Shown here piece by piece: positions 52,080 to 62,817 of a DNA stretch of 64,000 nt. A model generated the notes under the pieces. It had not been told where the DNA came from, did not search any database, and saw only the letters and a list, made by a program, of their open reading frames with translations. This DNA comes from Karalla daura (lineage: Eukaryota > Chordata > Actinopteri > Chaetodontiformes > Leiognathidae), in NCBI GenBank assembly GCA_029224185.1, contig CM055205.1, positions 13,711,961 through 13,775,960 on the forward strand. The letters are read 5' to 3'. The translations under genes were made by a program, and so were the position numbers. Within the stretch, counting starts at the first letter, position 1, and each line of letters starts with the position of its first letter.

Positions 52080-52960
52080 GTGGCTATATGTGCAGCCCAG
52101 GATGCAATGACTATTATATTTATTCATTCATTCGACTTGAATTGCATTCTTCTAAATAAATGGCTTTGCATAAAATCCTCCGATTACTTGATTACTTCCA
52201 TAAGTGTAAATGTAATTTATCCAATCAGCTTTTTGTGATATAGCTTGGATGCTCCTTGGGACTCATTCATACTAAATGACTGAATGCAAATGTAAATCAT
52301 TCAATAATTCTGTTGCAATGTAGTGTGTATATTCTTTCCTTAGTGAAAGTCATTTTGGACATGACCTTCCGCTAAATGGCTAAATGTAAAAGTCATTAAT
52401 TCATTCATTTGTTCATTCATTCATTATGTTGCCGCATGTCACCTAATTTAAGTTCTATGTCACTTTTGATCAAGCTTTCTGCTAGATGACTACACATAAT
52501 TTTGGAATTATTTATGTATTAAGTCATTCATTCTGTTCCTATGACCAAAAGTTTGAATATTTCCCAGGTAGGTGACTTTGGATATTGATTGATTCATTGA
52601 ATGATTGATTAATGTATTCATTTGTTCACTGTTTCCAAGTTGGATTAAACATCTCATGGATGATTTAGTGTAAAGTGTAAATTCATTGAATCATTCTGTA
52701 GCAACACTGTTCAGACAGTTTGACTTCGACATCTGTTAAATGAAGGGTATATGTAATTAATTTATTCATCCAATGACTTTACTAAATGTCTAAATGCAAA
52801 TGTAATTTATTCATTCATTCATTCATCCATCCATCCATTATGTTTCCATGTAGCTAGGATGTTGTCTTTTGTTTATTTTCTGACGTGTTTTGCATGTTTA
52901 AAAAGCGTCATCTTAAATGACTAATTGTAAATGCCCAACCCATTCACTCACTGAAATGAT
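52080..52960 (+). repeat. Degenerate tandem array with CTAAATGACTAAATG units
   Basis: Units resembling CTAAATGACTAAATGTAAAT followed by TTCATTCATTC recur at about 52195, 52275, 52372, 52483, 52665, 52735, 52785 and 52912, spaced roughly 50-190 bases. The unit resembles the 3' tail of fish SINE/LINE elements (AAAAGCGTCTGCTAAATGAC, from memory); a clear version, AAAAGCGTCATCTTAAATGA, lies at about 52901. Confidence 0.5.
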
Positions 52961-53224
52961 TGTTACTGATAAATCATACTCAATTTGGTCGGATTTGAGA
53001 CGTAAGAAGCAACAACCCACGTCCAGATTTCTCGTGTCAGCTGCTGCCATTAAAAGCACCCAATAAGAGGGGATAATTGGCGAGATAAAGTCGGATTTAC
53101 AATGTTTGAAACAGCGCAACAGTCTGATCAACAACTGAATCACCATTCTCGAATTTTGAAGCGGTTGTCATGACATAGTGACAAAAAAAATCACGCTTTT
53201 AAATAAAGCTGACTCAAAACAAAT

Positions 53225-53345
53225 TTTGACCATCCCTTCGAGCCACGCAGAGACCGTGATCGAAACAGACATGATGCCGCGGCTGCGCCACGGGACGCCG
53301 TTTCGCCCTGTGCTCTTCTTGGCTGCGTACGCTCCTTTTCCGCGT
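53225..53345 (+). promoter_or_regulatory. c1orf94: CpG-rich start region of c1orf94
   Basis: A short CpG-rich patch (GCCGCGGCTGCGCCACGGGACG and neighbours) surrounds the proposed start codon and stands out from the AT-rich DNA just upstream. The promoter is inferred from composition and position only. Confidence 0.3.
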
Positions 53346-53500
53346 TCCACCTGGATCCACCCACACACGCCCAAGGACCACTTCGACCAGGTCTGCAGAA
53401 ACATCTGGGTGAGATCAAAAGAGACCCGGGAGGTTCCTGGTAAAGATCAAAGTTCGCCCCCGGGACAGCAGGGCAAAGCCCGCGGGGCTGCGACGCACCG
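53271..53500 (+). CDS. c1orf94: c1orf94 ortholog, exon 1
   Basis: First coding exon of a C1orf94-like protein (DUF4688 family as I recall it; molecular function unknown). The best start is ATG at 53271 (in-frame second ATG at 53274), with G at -3. The open frame upstream of it has only a GTG and falls in AT-rich DNA. The exon encodes 76 codons plus two bases and ends at CACCG|GTAAGA in phase 2, matching exon 2. Residues about 11-46 (FRPVLFLAAYAPFPRSTWIH ... FDQVCRNIW) look like a structured, constrained N-terminal segment; the rest is polar. An earlier donor-like site CTGG|GTGAGA lies after the NIW codons but would give the wrong phase for exon 2. Orientation is head to head with csmd2, as in human 1p34. 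Coding status is supported by the phase match across all exons; the exact start is less sure. Confidence 0.75.
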
Positions 53501-54721
53501 GTAAGACAGAGTTCAGCGCACAGACAGACAGAGTCTGGGGAGTCCTCACCGTGGCACATGAAACACACAGAGCGGTCATTTAAACTCTCTTCAAGTCAGT
53601 CTGTAAAGTGTTACTTCAAAATGGATCAGTGAGAGGAGGTATATAGTGCACTTACAGTATCCACCCTATCACAGTGCTGTATATCTCAGTTTCTATTCCT
53701 TCTATACACGCTCATAAGTCTGCCTAAGTGATGCAGCTGCAGCACCCTGATCCTAATAAGTGCAGCATCATCTCATTTTTCTCCCCATGAAAGGACTGAG
53801 TAAGGCCTGCCAGATGAAACTGATACCAAAAACTAGCAGATCGGTTTGGACATTAGGTGTGTCACATCTTATTTTCAGTACATTCCTAAGTTACCGATTT
53901 GCTATCTATCTATTTAAAGGACATTATCTGACCAAACTTTATTAGAGGGATAGATACAAAGCCCAGGTCTCTTCCTAACCCAGAGCTTGACACTGCACTG
54001 TGGACGCGGTGGGCTGATGTACGGTCACAGACGCACTGTATAATGTTAATGTACACCATCTGCTCACCGGCCGACCGGTGCTTCCATGACGTCTCCGTTA
54101 TCATAAGCATCCTGGGTCTCACCGGACCGTCTGTTCCACTTCGCGGCTCGACAGTCGACAGGCTGGTGACTAAAGAGTAGCCTCATTAAAAAGTCATGGT
54201 TTGAAGCGGGTGCTGCACGGCGCATGCAGGATGGAGTCATGGACCCTGTGATTCACACTCGTTGCAGGAGAAAATTTTGGCTTTCCCAAAAGTTTGTAGA
54301 AATGTGACTCAGGTAGTTTGCTGCTCCAACCAGTTAACCTGTGGCCATCTTTAAATTAGACGTTGAAAAGGCAGAAAACTCTTCTATTTCCTCCAATTAA
54401 AGCTATTTTGAGCATGTTCATGATACAAGTGACCTTTTCTTTTTCTACATGATCTCCACAGCAATCAGATTATAAATTAAATGTCACCTGCCTCTAAAAC
54501 TCCTGAGAGAGCCTGACTACATTGCCAAGGAATATTCTGACTGATTTTGCACCAAACCTAACTCTCCTGTGTGACTAAGAAACTCCAGCATATGTGGCTG
54601 CATTAGTAAGTTAACCTTGTAATGTGTGCAGCTTTGGTGTAATGGCCTGTTATGAAGAAAAGATGTCCTAACTTCACTATACTCCCACATACTGTATGTC
54701 TGTGTCTCCCACCCTGTCTAG
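53501..54721 (+). other. c1orf94 intron 1
   Basis: About 1.2 kb of unique-looking DNA with no further exon recognised. Confidence 0.6.
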
Positions 54722-54935
54722 GCCTAAAGAGCAGCAGAAAGAGACAGATGATTTAGGTCGGAGCACACAGCATAAGAAGAACAAGCAGCAATACCACACT
54801 GACTTCATCCTTCCTTGCCCTTATCTCTCGGGCAGCAGACATCCCCTTGTTGCAGAGCCTGCACGGGTACTGAGCCCTGTGATGGAAGTAAAGATGAAAC
54901 GAAATGAGGGAGAAGCAAAGGGGAAAGGAATTTTG
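54722..54935 (+). CDS. c1orf94: c1orf94 ortholog, exon 2
   Basis: A 214-bp exon between an acceptor with a pyrimidine-rich tract (CACCCTGTCTAG, ending at 54721) and donor TTTTG|GTGAGC. It is entered with one base completing an Arg codon from exon 1 and ends in phase 0. It encodes a Lys/Glu/Gln-rich segment (PKEQQKETDDLGRSTQHKKN) followed by DFILPCPYLSGSRHPLVAEP and a basic end (VKMKRNEGEAKGKGIL). No globular domain is recognised. The open frame runs past the donor, so the boundary rests on the splice consensus and on the phase agreement with the long exon 3. Confidence 0.75.
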
Positions 54936-55110
54936 GTGAGCACAGTGACTTTGGAGTCTAAAGTTGTTGTTTTTTTCTGTGTTGGATTGACTCTACTCTA
55001 ACCCCTGTTTTTAAAGCCGGAAATATCTGAACATCATTCTAAACTCTATTATATGACCTGCTGAGATAGCAATATTTCCTGTTGTCAACAATTCACAGTC
55101 ATGCTGGCAG

Positions 55111-56065
55111 AGAAATGAGGAGGATAAACAAATGAGTGTGGACAATTCTGGAAAGGGGATTTGGCTCACCCATTCTAGAGACAGGAGGGACATACAAGAC
55201 TCTGAACCAGAACCTCAAGTCCTGTTAAAGGAAAAGAAAGACTTTCTAAGACCTTCTCAACTACCACAGGACTCAAGCGAAGATGAAATCAAGCAGCATG
55301 GAAGGACCAGTTCCAGAAACAATGACAGTAACAATGTGACTCTACCTGGGGTGAAAACTTGCATCACTGATAGCAGTGGAGATAAACTGTTGATGTGTAC
55401 GAGTGACTCAGAGGAAGCACAGAACAACATTTCACGTGCATCTGATGAACTAAGCTCTGGCAGCAGTAAGGAGTCCCCTTCTTGTGGCATAGAGGACTTT
55501 CCTCCAGTATCTACCACCAAGTCTGGCATTCTACCACGTCCCACCGAGCCTCCAGCCTCAGGGAAGATGCAAGGCCAGTGGGAGATTCCCCTTTCATTCC
55601 ACCCACACGACATCCCCGCTGCCTCTTTGGCAAGTGGCATGACCGCCCATGCACAGGCGCCCATCCAAGGCAAAGCAGAGACACCTCAGGCAACCTCAAA
55701 AACCAGCACACCACCAGCAGCCACAGTGCAGCAGAAGCAGCAGGAGGTCTATGACCTACTGGCTGACTTCCCAGCTCTCCAGCCTCCAAAGAATCCCTCG
55801 GCGCTGGGTGCGTGGCGTGATGGGAATCCCAACACCAGAGATGTAGAGGGGGGCAGAGGCCTCGCTAACCCACCACACCCACGCCAAGAGAGTGGGGCTA
55901 CCCATCAGAGGAGGATGAAAAATGTGCCCCGCGAGGTCTCGTCCATCTGTGCAGGAGATCAGAAATCTGTGCTTGACCCTCAAACAGTTGGCCCGACCAG
56001 CAAGCGCAAAGCTCCTCCCATCAGCTGCACAGACCCGAAGGCCAACACTCAGCTGCCTCCTAGAG
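55111..56065 (+). CDS. c1orf94: c1orf94 ortholog, exon 3 (large central exon)
   Basis: A 955-bp exon, the longest open stretch in the window, covering about residues 149-467. The acceptor is CTGGCAG (ending at 55110); a second CACAG acceptor 12 bases upstream (ending at 55098) is also in frame. The donor is AGAG|GTAATA, phase 1. The sequence is mostly low-complexity and Ser/Pro/Asp/Glu-rich, as for a disordered protein. The most constrained-looking block is about residues 359-375, QEVYDLLADFPALQPPKNP, which I recall as characteristic of C1orf94. A second block is KMQGQWEIPLSFHPHDIPAA. The first in-frame Met (55132) is not the likely start, because exons 1 and 2 join it in phase. I infer the C1orf94 name from this block and the csmd2 neighbour; no biochemical role can be read from it. 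Confidence 0.88.
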
Positions 56066-57323
56066 GTAATAAATCTGCCATGAATCTCTGCCTAGATTTG
56101 CCCTTTATAAGCTTCTCCTGTTATCAGTTGGTATAAATAATCAGCTTATCATTAATGTTGTTTTATGCCATTAGGGAGACCCTCGAGAGATAGATCTGTA
56201 CATATACACACGTACTCAAACACACAAACATCCCTCTCTGGAAAATCTATTATTGATATTAATGACACCGTCATAGGCAGCTAATTAAAGGCAGACGAGA
56301 AGCAGCAGCACCTGTCCCAGGCAGAAATGTGCGCACTTGGAAGCTGCTGAGTGTTAACTTTGTAACAGTGCGTCCTCACAAAGTTTTGCCAATTTCCCTC
56401 AGCCATCTAAAAAAAAAATCATGTCATGAATCTCTTTTCTTTCTGCCACAAAGCACCTGGCCTTATCTCACTGCTTATGTGACTTTTTTGTGGTGGTTCT
56501 CAATAGCCGCCAAAATCAGAACAACCTAATCAGAAAGGAGGTGATGCTCCATGCCATACTCAACAAGCAAACACGCACATGCATTTGCCAAGATTGTGCG
56601 TCTGTGTAGGTGTTAACCTGCTGTGACTCTGTAGCTGCGTTGCAGAGAAATACTTCCTCAGTTGGATGAGTCACTTGGAAAATGTTTTCATAATGAGGGG
56701 ATTATTGTGCAGTGGCAAAGTGAATTACACAGTGAGCCTTCCATGCTGGCTGTTGGTGCAGAACATAGCAGTGGACGTAGATCTGGGTTAAGTCAACTCG
56801 AAGTCAAGCACACTGTGTTAATTTCAGAAGGGGGAGTTTGACATGCACAGTACATACAGTGCTTTTTAAACTTTACAGTAAAGTCATAAGTTTTCTATGC
56901 AACTGATAAATATACATCAGGAGCAATTCAAGAAGATTTGAGGATAATTGGATATCTATATAACGCTATTGTGTGTGGCTCTGTTTAAATTCTGCTCTGC
57001 GTCGTCTCTATAAGCAGCTCTGCTCCATACAGTAAATGTGTTTATGTGGCACATACCACTGGCACCCCTCCAGCAGGATGCATTCAGTGCTGATATGATA
57101 GAATTTACTCCATGATAACATAACAACTGTGTTGATGCCCTGGGGAGGTGTATGCATGCGTCACAGGAGGTCACAGCTGAAAACTCCTTTGCAGCTGAAA
57201 ATGATGCCGCTCTATTATGCTCACACTCAGCACATCACTTAACATGGCACAGGGCAGACATGACAATGTGCACGCGAAATGGATATAGTGCTAATCCTCG
57301 CCCCCTTGCTGTGCATATTGCAG
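56066..57323 (+). other. c1orf94 intron 3
   Basis: About 1.26 kb; nothing recognised beyond a short CACA-rich stretch near 56,210. Confidence 0.65.
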
Positions 57324-57446
57324 TCGCAGGTACAGATGGCACAGGTGTCCATGCCAGGTCCTGGGCCAGTGCTGCCAAGGCCGGCATGATGCTGGAAACT
57401 GGACCTTCTCCCCCTCAACAGAAAGCTCCTATAACCAAAGCCAAAG
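57324..57446 (+). CDS. c1orf94: c1orf94 ortholog, exon 4
   Basis: A 123-bp exon with acceptor GCATATTGCAG (ending at 57323) and donor AAAG|GTAAGT, phase 1 at both ends. It encodes VAGTDGTGVHARSWASAAKA and then GMMLETGPSPPQQKAPITKAK. A second acceptor six bases downstream (TCGCAG, ending at 57329) keeps the frame and would remove two residues (Val-Ala). The exon is Ala/Gly/Pro-rich with a basic end, and no domain is recognised. Support comes from the phase match with exons 3 and 5 and the strong donor. Confidence 0.78.
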
Positions 57447-58657
57447 GTAAGTTTACACCCTGGCATCTTTATGCAACGTGAGTGTATGTGTGTGTTGGGT
57501 GTTGTGTGTGCACAGGAGTTGGTATTACATTTCACGGTGGGCCACATGAAGAATTTATCGTGACCATCGTTGGCTGGGTGCATTTATTTTGTAAGACTGA
57601 CTGAGCTGATGGCTACAGTCTGTCCTCTTGCCCTCTCAGCACGCTGCCTGAAAGGTTGTGTGTGTAGCATTTTTTAACCTCAATACATCAATGTCAAATT
57701 ACTCGTGATATTTTGGTTTGTTTAGCGGACACTAATGAGGTTGAGATGATTGGTGGTCTTTATCTCACACCAGTGGTATTGTTACTGTTAGTGACATTAA
57801 TTAATCGGTGGCTTTTATCAAGCTCAGCTTTGAATGCTGTCAGGTCTCTGGTATCGTTTGAAAAGTCTGATATCGATGCAAATAATGTTACGTTTCACAG
57901 CGCAGACAGCTGATTGAGTCAGTTTCACTGCACAGATCTGACGGAAATGTAAAGAGATTATTCTGTGCATCCTTGTATCATCCGTGATTCCCTCTGACTC
58001 CTTGAAATTGGATGTTCCAGGCCTTAATGAGAAGCTCCCATTCCAAGTATGTGAGGATTTTTCAAAGTTTGCCTTCAAACCCTGTCAATCATCACATTTT
58101 GTTTAATATCACAGCGATTGTAAATTAGTCTCGACGAGTCTGTGTACAATCGGCCTGTCAAACATTTGGAGATTCGCAAATCTGATGATAACATCACCTC
58201 AAATAAATGATCCAGTCTGTTGTCTCTCCGGAGAAGCAGTCTCTCTGATACTATTTGTGCAGAGTAATAGTCTGAAGTTATTCCGTCTCTCTCGTCTTTT
58301 TGGGTGAATCCCATTTGGTTAACACAAGTGTTTGAATGTGCTGTGGCAGAAGACGAGTTACAAAGGTGTTCAGAAGTTGCAAGCATTGATGCAACCACTG
58401 AGGAAACGTTAGTTTAGGGAGTGCTTATGAAAAAGAGATACTTTGGAATACTTTATCCGAATGTGTGTGAAACAGAACTGTGAGAACTGTCTATCATCAG
58501 AGTAAGTCTCCTACTAATGGCGTACACTTAGTAAATCAATCAATACCTCTCAATGTGGGTACTCATTGGACTAGTTCATTCACCCACACTGAACCTAGTA
58601 CAAGAGATATATGCATTACAGACCCTTTTTGTCTTTAATCCCTTTGTCCTTTCACAG
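57447..58657 (+). other. c1orf94 intron 4
   Basis: About 1.2 kb. It contains short antisense open frames with no recognisable product. Confidence 0.65.
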
Positions 58658-58806
58658 TCAAGCAGTCTGCCATACGGAACTTCACCAACCGAGTTCTTCA
58701 ATACCGTCAGGCAGTCAGGCCGCCAGTAGCTGCTGCGTATCAATTCCCTAAACCTCGCACACCCCCAAACCAGTTTGTTCGACCGACTTATCCTCACAAA
58801 CAACAG
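58658..58806 (+). CDS. c1orf94: c1orf94 ortholog, exon 5 (conserved C-terminal block)
   Basis: A 149-bp exon preceded by a clear polypyrimidine tract and TTTCACAG, ending at CAACAG|GTGAGT in phase 0. It encodes about residues 508-557: VKQSAIRNFTNRVLQYR, then a Pro/aromatic-rich stretch (PVAAAYQFPKPRTPPNQF, VRPTYPHK). The helix-like first part followed by regularly spaced prolines and aromatic residues looks strongly constrained and resembles a short linear binding region. The phase agrees with exon 4 (Lys-Ala-Lys-Val junction). This is one of the better-supported exons; its function is unknown. Confidence 0.85.
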
Positions 58807-58896
58807 GTGAGTGTATATCAGAAGTTTAAACTGATTGACATACACTACACTTGCATCTGTAAAAGATACATTCATCCATTATCTTACCTGCTACAG

Positions 58897-58898
<2 letters not shown>

Positions 58899-58939
<41 letters not shown>

Positions 58940-58951
58940 TACATACACACA
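58899..58951 (+). repeat. (CA)n/(CATA)n microsatellite
   Basis: About 18 CA units followed by CATA units in c1orf94 intron 5. Confidence 0.95.
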
Positions 58952-59045
58952 CTATTCAGTTTTAGAGTCCTTCAGACTTGACATAGGTCCAGCCGGAAGT
59001 CTAACATGTGAGACAGCTGTGCTAACCACTTAACCACCATGTCTC
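58945..59045 (-). repeat. Internally deleted copy of the same dispersed repeat family
   Basis: CACACTATTCAGTTTTAGAG, then AGCCGGAAGTCTAACATG, then GCTAACCACTTAACCACCAT reads as the reverse-complement family with its middle missing. It lies in c1orf94 intron 5 directly after a (CA)n tract. Confidence 0.5.
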
Positions 59046-61173
59046 TATTAAGCATTGAGAGTGTTAGCAACCCAGTCAATTATTTATCCTATGTATTTTG
59101 TACATGTTGAATATTGTGCAGTCTTGAACTGGACAGTTACAATTGCAGTATCTATCTGATGACCTAGTTTCAATGGCTCACTGATCATATGCATGTTCAA
59201 CAGCACTCAGAGTTCAGCTCTCAAATCAGGATTCAAGGGAGAGCTTTGCCTTGAAGTGGCTATACTAACTTCACAGTGACCCACATCTCCGCAGCACTAC
59301 TTATCCTGTATTATTACCCAGTTACAGAATGCGCACAGCTGATCAAAGGCAGTGTTAAAAAAAAACCCTCTGTTGCCACACAAGCCACTTGCTGTATTTT
59401 CTCATGCGAAAGAGCAAGAGTTATTGCATGTTTGCAGTGTTAACCATATTAAATAGCAAACACAGAAAACACAGTTCCATCTTTTGTCAGGTATTCTGCT
59501 GAAGTAATTAGAATTGTAGCAGTAAACAGCAGTTGGATTGCGATTGCAACAAGTCATACATTCATTCATTCATTCATTCATTCAGAAAGACCCTTGGTTT
59601 AGCCTAAATTTTTAGTGCTTTTAGTGCTAACCAAAGCACTGTTCTTCCAGGTAATTGTACTCCCAGACATTTAACCAAGTGTATACTTCTCTCTATGTGT
59701 GCGTATGTGTGAGAGAGTCTGTCTGAAATACCTAGGAAAGCAAAATCTGTTGCCAGCCCTGCAAGCTATTTTGTCATCCACCCAGTGCAATTTTGAAGGA
59801 TAAACTTACAACAAACTCATTAAAGCCGATTTGTTTTCTCAAGTGAAGTTAATAATTCAGTTGGAACATTCATTTGAGGGTTAACACCTGGTAATGGCTC
59901 ATAATGATCAAGTATTAAATTAAAAGAAATTATTGATGAAATAAAATGAGAGCAAACAGGTTTGACAGGCAAGGCACTTTAGTTTTCGTATGGTGGCTAA
60001 ATGCTGCTTGTGAGGATTGTGACAGCTGGCAGCCCTGTGGTCCTTGGGATAAATGGGAGAGAAGTTTAACCAAACAAAGTGGCCCCTACAAAGGTGTACC
60101 TAGGTTACATATGTCAGAGTAGTGCTGGCAAGTTGGAGGACCTCTCAGCCAATCTAAATAAGCCCTTGGAGCAGTGATATGACTATTTTTTTGACATGCA
60201 TTCAGTCAAGCCTGAAGATGACTTAAACTCTTGACATTTTAACTTCCCATGCTGGGAAAACATCTCAATGCTTTTTTATGTTTTTGTATTATTCAGCAAT
60301 GCTGAGGCTCACACATTAAAAAGTGCATCCAGCTGGTCAAAAGGAGATTAAAACCAGTATGGTTGAGGCATGTGAACCATCTGAACCACTTACTCCACCG
60401 TTTTCTCTGTTTCCAGTGTTGATATGCTGCTGATGAATCTTTTAAATCACCGCTGGCATCATGGATTCTCTTGTCTTCCAGCTGAGGTGTTTGCAGCTCA
60501 AACCGCCTGCTAATCAACGAATATTGAGCTCCTACTGAGAGATGTCAAGCAGATAAGGGTTCATGGTACATCTTGAAAATGTGATCACTTGTTTTCTTGC
60601 TTAGAGTTAGAGGAGGGCTCTGCTACCAGGCACATGCTTCTTAAAAACAGGGAAATACAGCAGTCCTGTCATGGCCAGGCAAAACGGAAAAAAAAACAAA
60701 TGCTTCAGATGTGTTTGATGATGACTTTTTCATGTCTTTGGAGAGTTTCAACTCTTTATCTTAAGCTAAACTAATGACCGCAGGCTTTAGATAAATGACA
60801 GTTGTTTCAAACTTTACTTTCCTCTAAGGTTTACTTCATGTTCCTCAAGAGTAACTCAAGTGATGGAACAAAAACTTGAAAGACAAGTGCAAGTTCCCAC
60901 TGTTCTTTCAGCTTCACTTGGGCTTTTGTTTTTTGGTCTTGATTCAGTAGGGGGTTGACAGTGTCAGGTAAGCATAATATTTTCTTCTCCCAATGTGAAA
61001 ACAGAGCAGTATACTTTTACATCTCCATCCTTTCCTCTTTCTCAAACTCTCGTCTCTCTGCCCTCTCCGTCTGTGACCTATTTAAATTTAGGTTGCACTT
61101 TCGTTTACCATGTGCGATGGTGACAGTGACAGCGAGGCATAGTGCACTCAGAGGTTTGCCCCTTTGGCCTCAG

Positions 61174-61272
61174 CACTTCCAATCCAGCAGGATAATTACT
61201 GGAACTGCAATGCACATTCCCCCTGGGTGGAAGTTGCAATATGAGGGTCTCCTGGTGTCAACTCTAGAATGA
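61174..61272 (+). CDS. c1orf94: c1orf94 ortholog, probable last coding exon
   Basis: Candidate terminal exon. After acceptor CCTTTGGCCTCAG the phase-0 frame required by exon 5 reads 32 codons, HFQSSRIITGTAMHIPPGWK then LQYEGLLVSTLE, to TGA at 61270-61272. This gives a total of about 589 residues, close to my memory of the human protein (about 600). An alternative acceptor at 61090-61091 (ATTTAG, with a better pyrimidine tract) is also phase 0 but stops after 16 codons (VALSFTMCDGDSDSEA). I prefer 61174 for its total length and its Trp/Pro/Gly content. An additional small exon in the 2.4 kb before it cannot be excluded. Confidence 0.5.
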   Translation, partial: HFQSSRIITGTAMHIPPGWKLQYEGLLVSTLE

Positions 61273-61591
61273 GATGCACAGAGTCAAGCCTCAGTAAAAA
61301 AAAAGAGAGAGTAGGGGGGTAGAGAGAGATTGTAAAATGCATGATGGTGATGGAGAGAGACATTATAAAAGTTTTATTTTTGGCAGCGAAACAGCTGATG
61401 CAGAGATGCAAGTAAATGTTTATAGAGAGTGTGAAAAAGTTATGAGAACTATTTTGGACGCTGACACATTTTAAAATCTCTGTCTTGTCTTTCTCTCCCT
61501 CTTACACACACCCACACCTATGTACCTACATTGTGTTTCTATCATTTCTGATAATATTACATAGCAAATCCTGACTTACCCCAACTAGTAC

Positions 61592-61597
61592 AATAAA
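61592..61597 (+). terminator. AATAAA poly(A) signal, proximal
   Basis: A canonical hexamer about 320 bases after the proposed c1orf94 stop. It is the first AATAAA downstream and could end a short 3' UTR. Confidence 0.35.
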
Positions 61598-61728
61598 CAG
61601 AATTGCCTGAGTCTCATTCTAACCCCAATCTTCAGAGTCTTCACTCTGAAATTAGAAATGACTTGCTCGGTAATAAGTGTCTTTTTTCCAACTTGTTGTA
61701 TTAAAACCTGGAACCTTACCAAGGGATC

Positions 61729-61734
61729 AATAAA
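61729..61734 (+). terminator. AATAAA poly(A) signal, distal or repeat tail
   Basis: A second hexamer in the context GGATCAATAAAGTTTC followed by ATCTATCTATG. It could serve c1orf94, but the AATAAAGT plus ATCT-repeat ending also resembles the 3' tail of fish LINE elements as I remember them. Confidence 0.35.
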
Positions 61735-61905
61735 GTTTCAATCTATCTATGATGGGATTTTGAATACTGACCCGAAACGGGAGCGAAGTCGACACAATGT
61801 GACTGTGTAAACGCAGCCCCTGATTAATGAGGGTTAAAAAGGGTTTGAATTAAGTGTTTTGAACACACAAATTTTTACAGGGCAGAGAGAAAATATTGAG
61901 GAAAA

Positions 61906-62011
<106 letters not shown>

Positions 62012-62778
62012 ATAGGGAGATGAGTTGAAGTAGAATCAGATAAGTAGACGCTAAGGAGCTTTTATGAAGGGGGGTAAGAGAATGAATGAGAATGTGCTGT
62101 GAATTGGTAATAGTAATCCTTTGAGCTTCTCTAAAAAGGCAAAGAAAAAAAAACAAAAAACAAGGCTACTCAGGTTGAACCAAGATCTGATATATGTGCC
62201 TGTGTGTGTGCACGTGTGTTTGTTTGCGTGTGTGTGTGTGTTCGAAGCGCTTCACTCAAACCCCTTTCGGCCTCGCTAATCAAAGGCACTGTCTCTCAGA
62301 GAGAGCAATTAGTTGAAGCCTCCTTCATTGTATTGTTTATTGCATTGTGTTGACTTGGCATACCTAGGCTGGCAGTTGGGTGCCACTGCATCCAAAGAAG
62401 AAAAAAAAAAGAAGAAAAGAAAATAGTACAACAAATTGACAATTAAAAATGTTCCACTCTTGGCAGACAGAGAAAAAGAAGTAAGTGGCCAAAGTGTTTG
62501 GTCTGGGCGGCGTGATGGATGGTCTGTTGTGAACATGGGACTGTCAGAAACAAGGCACGTTTGAAGCAGCGTGACAGGAGGAGGGCTGGCAGGAGTGAGG
62601 CTCGCGTAGTCGAGTCTGTGCGGCCCCTCAGCTTGTGTGCAAGAGGCAGAGACTTAGGACAAAGTTTTCCCTTCTGCTTTCCTCTTTCTTCTTTCAGCTA
62701 ATAAGCTCATCTCCGAGCTGTTGCTAGGCTACACAGGTCTGTTGTTATTCTATGGCAGGTGGGTTTTTTTCTGTATTC

Positions 62779-62781
<3 letters not shown>

Positions 62782-62815
<34 letters not shown>
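62782..62815 (+). repeat. (GT)n microsatellite
   Basis: A pure GT run followed by GTGCAT-type variants to about 62,890. Confidence 0.95.

Positions 62816-62817
<2 letters not shown>

Larger units (their letters stand above)
50671..53270. other. Divergent csmd2/c1orf94 intergenic region
   Basis: Holds the csmd2 5' UTR and promoter on the left, purine/pyrimidine-rich simple repeats (50,930-51,020; 51,366-51,560), an (AT)n tract and the degenerate tail-type tandem array. The c1orf94 5' UTR and promoter must be near the right end. Confidence 0.6.
58807..61173 (+). other. c1orf94 intron 5
   Basis: About 2.4 kb with a (CA)n tract, a deleted dispersed repeat and a (TTCA)n run near 59,560. A missed short exon is possible here. 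Confidence 0.45.

Noticed and set aside
53178..53270. Extension of c1orf94 exon 1 upstream of ATG 53271
   Set aside because: The open frame begins with GTG and the extra residues are AT-rich and unlike the conserved-looking block; ATG at 53271 is the first methionine.
55132..56136. A single-exon gene of 334 codons
   Set aside because: The reading frame extends upstream to a good acceptor, a consensus donor lies at 56065, and neighbouring exons match in phase, so it is one exon of a larger gene.
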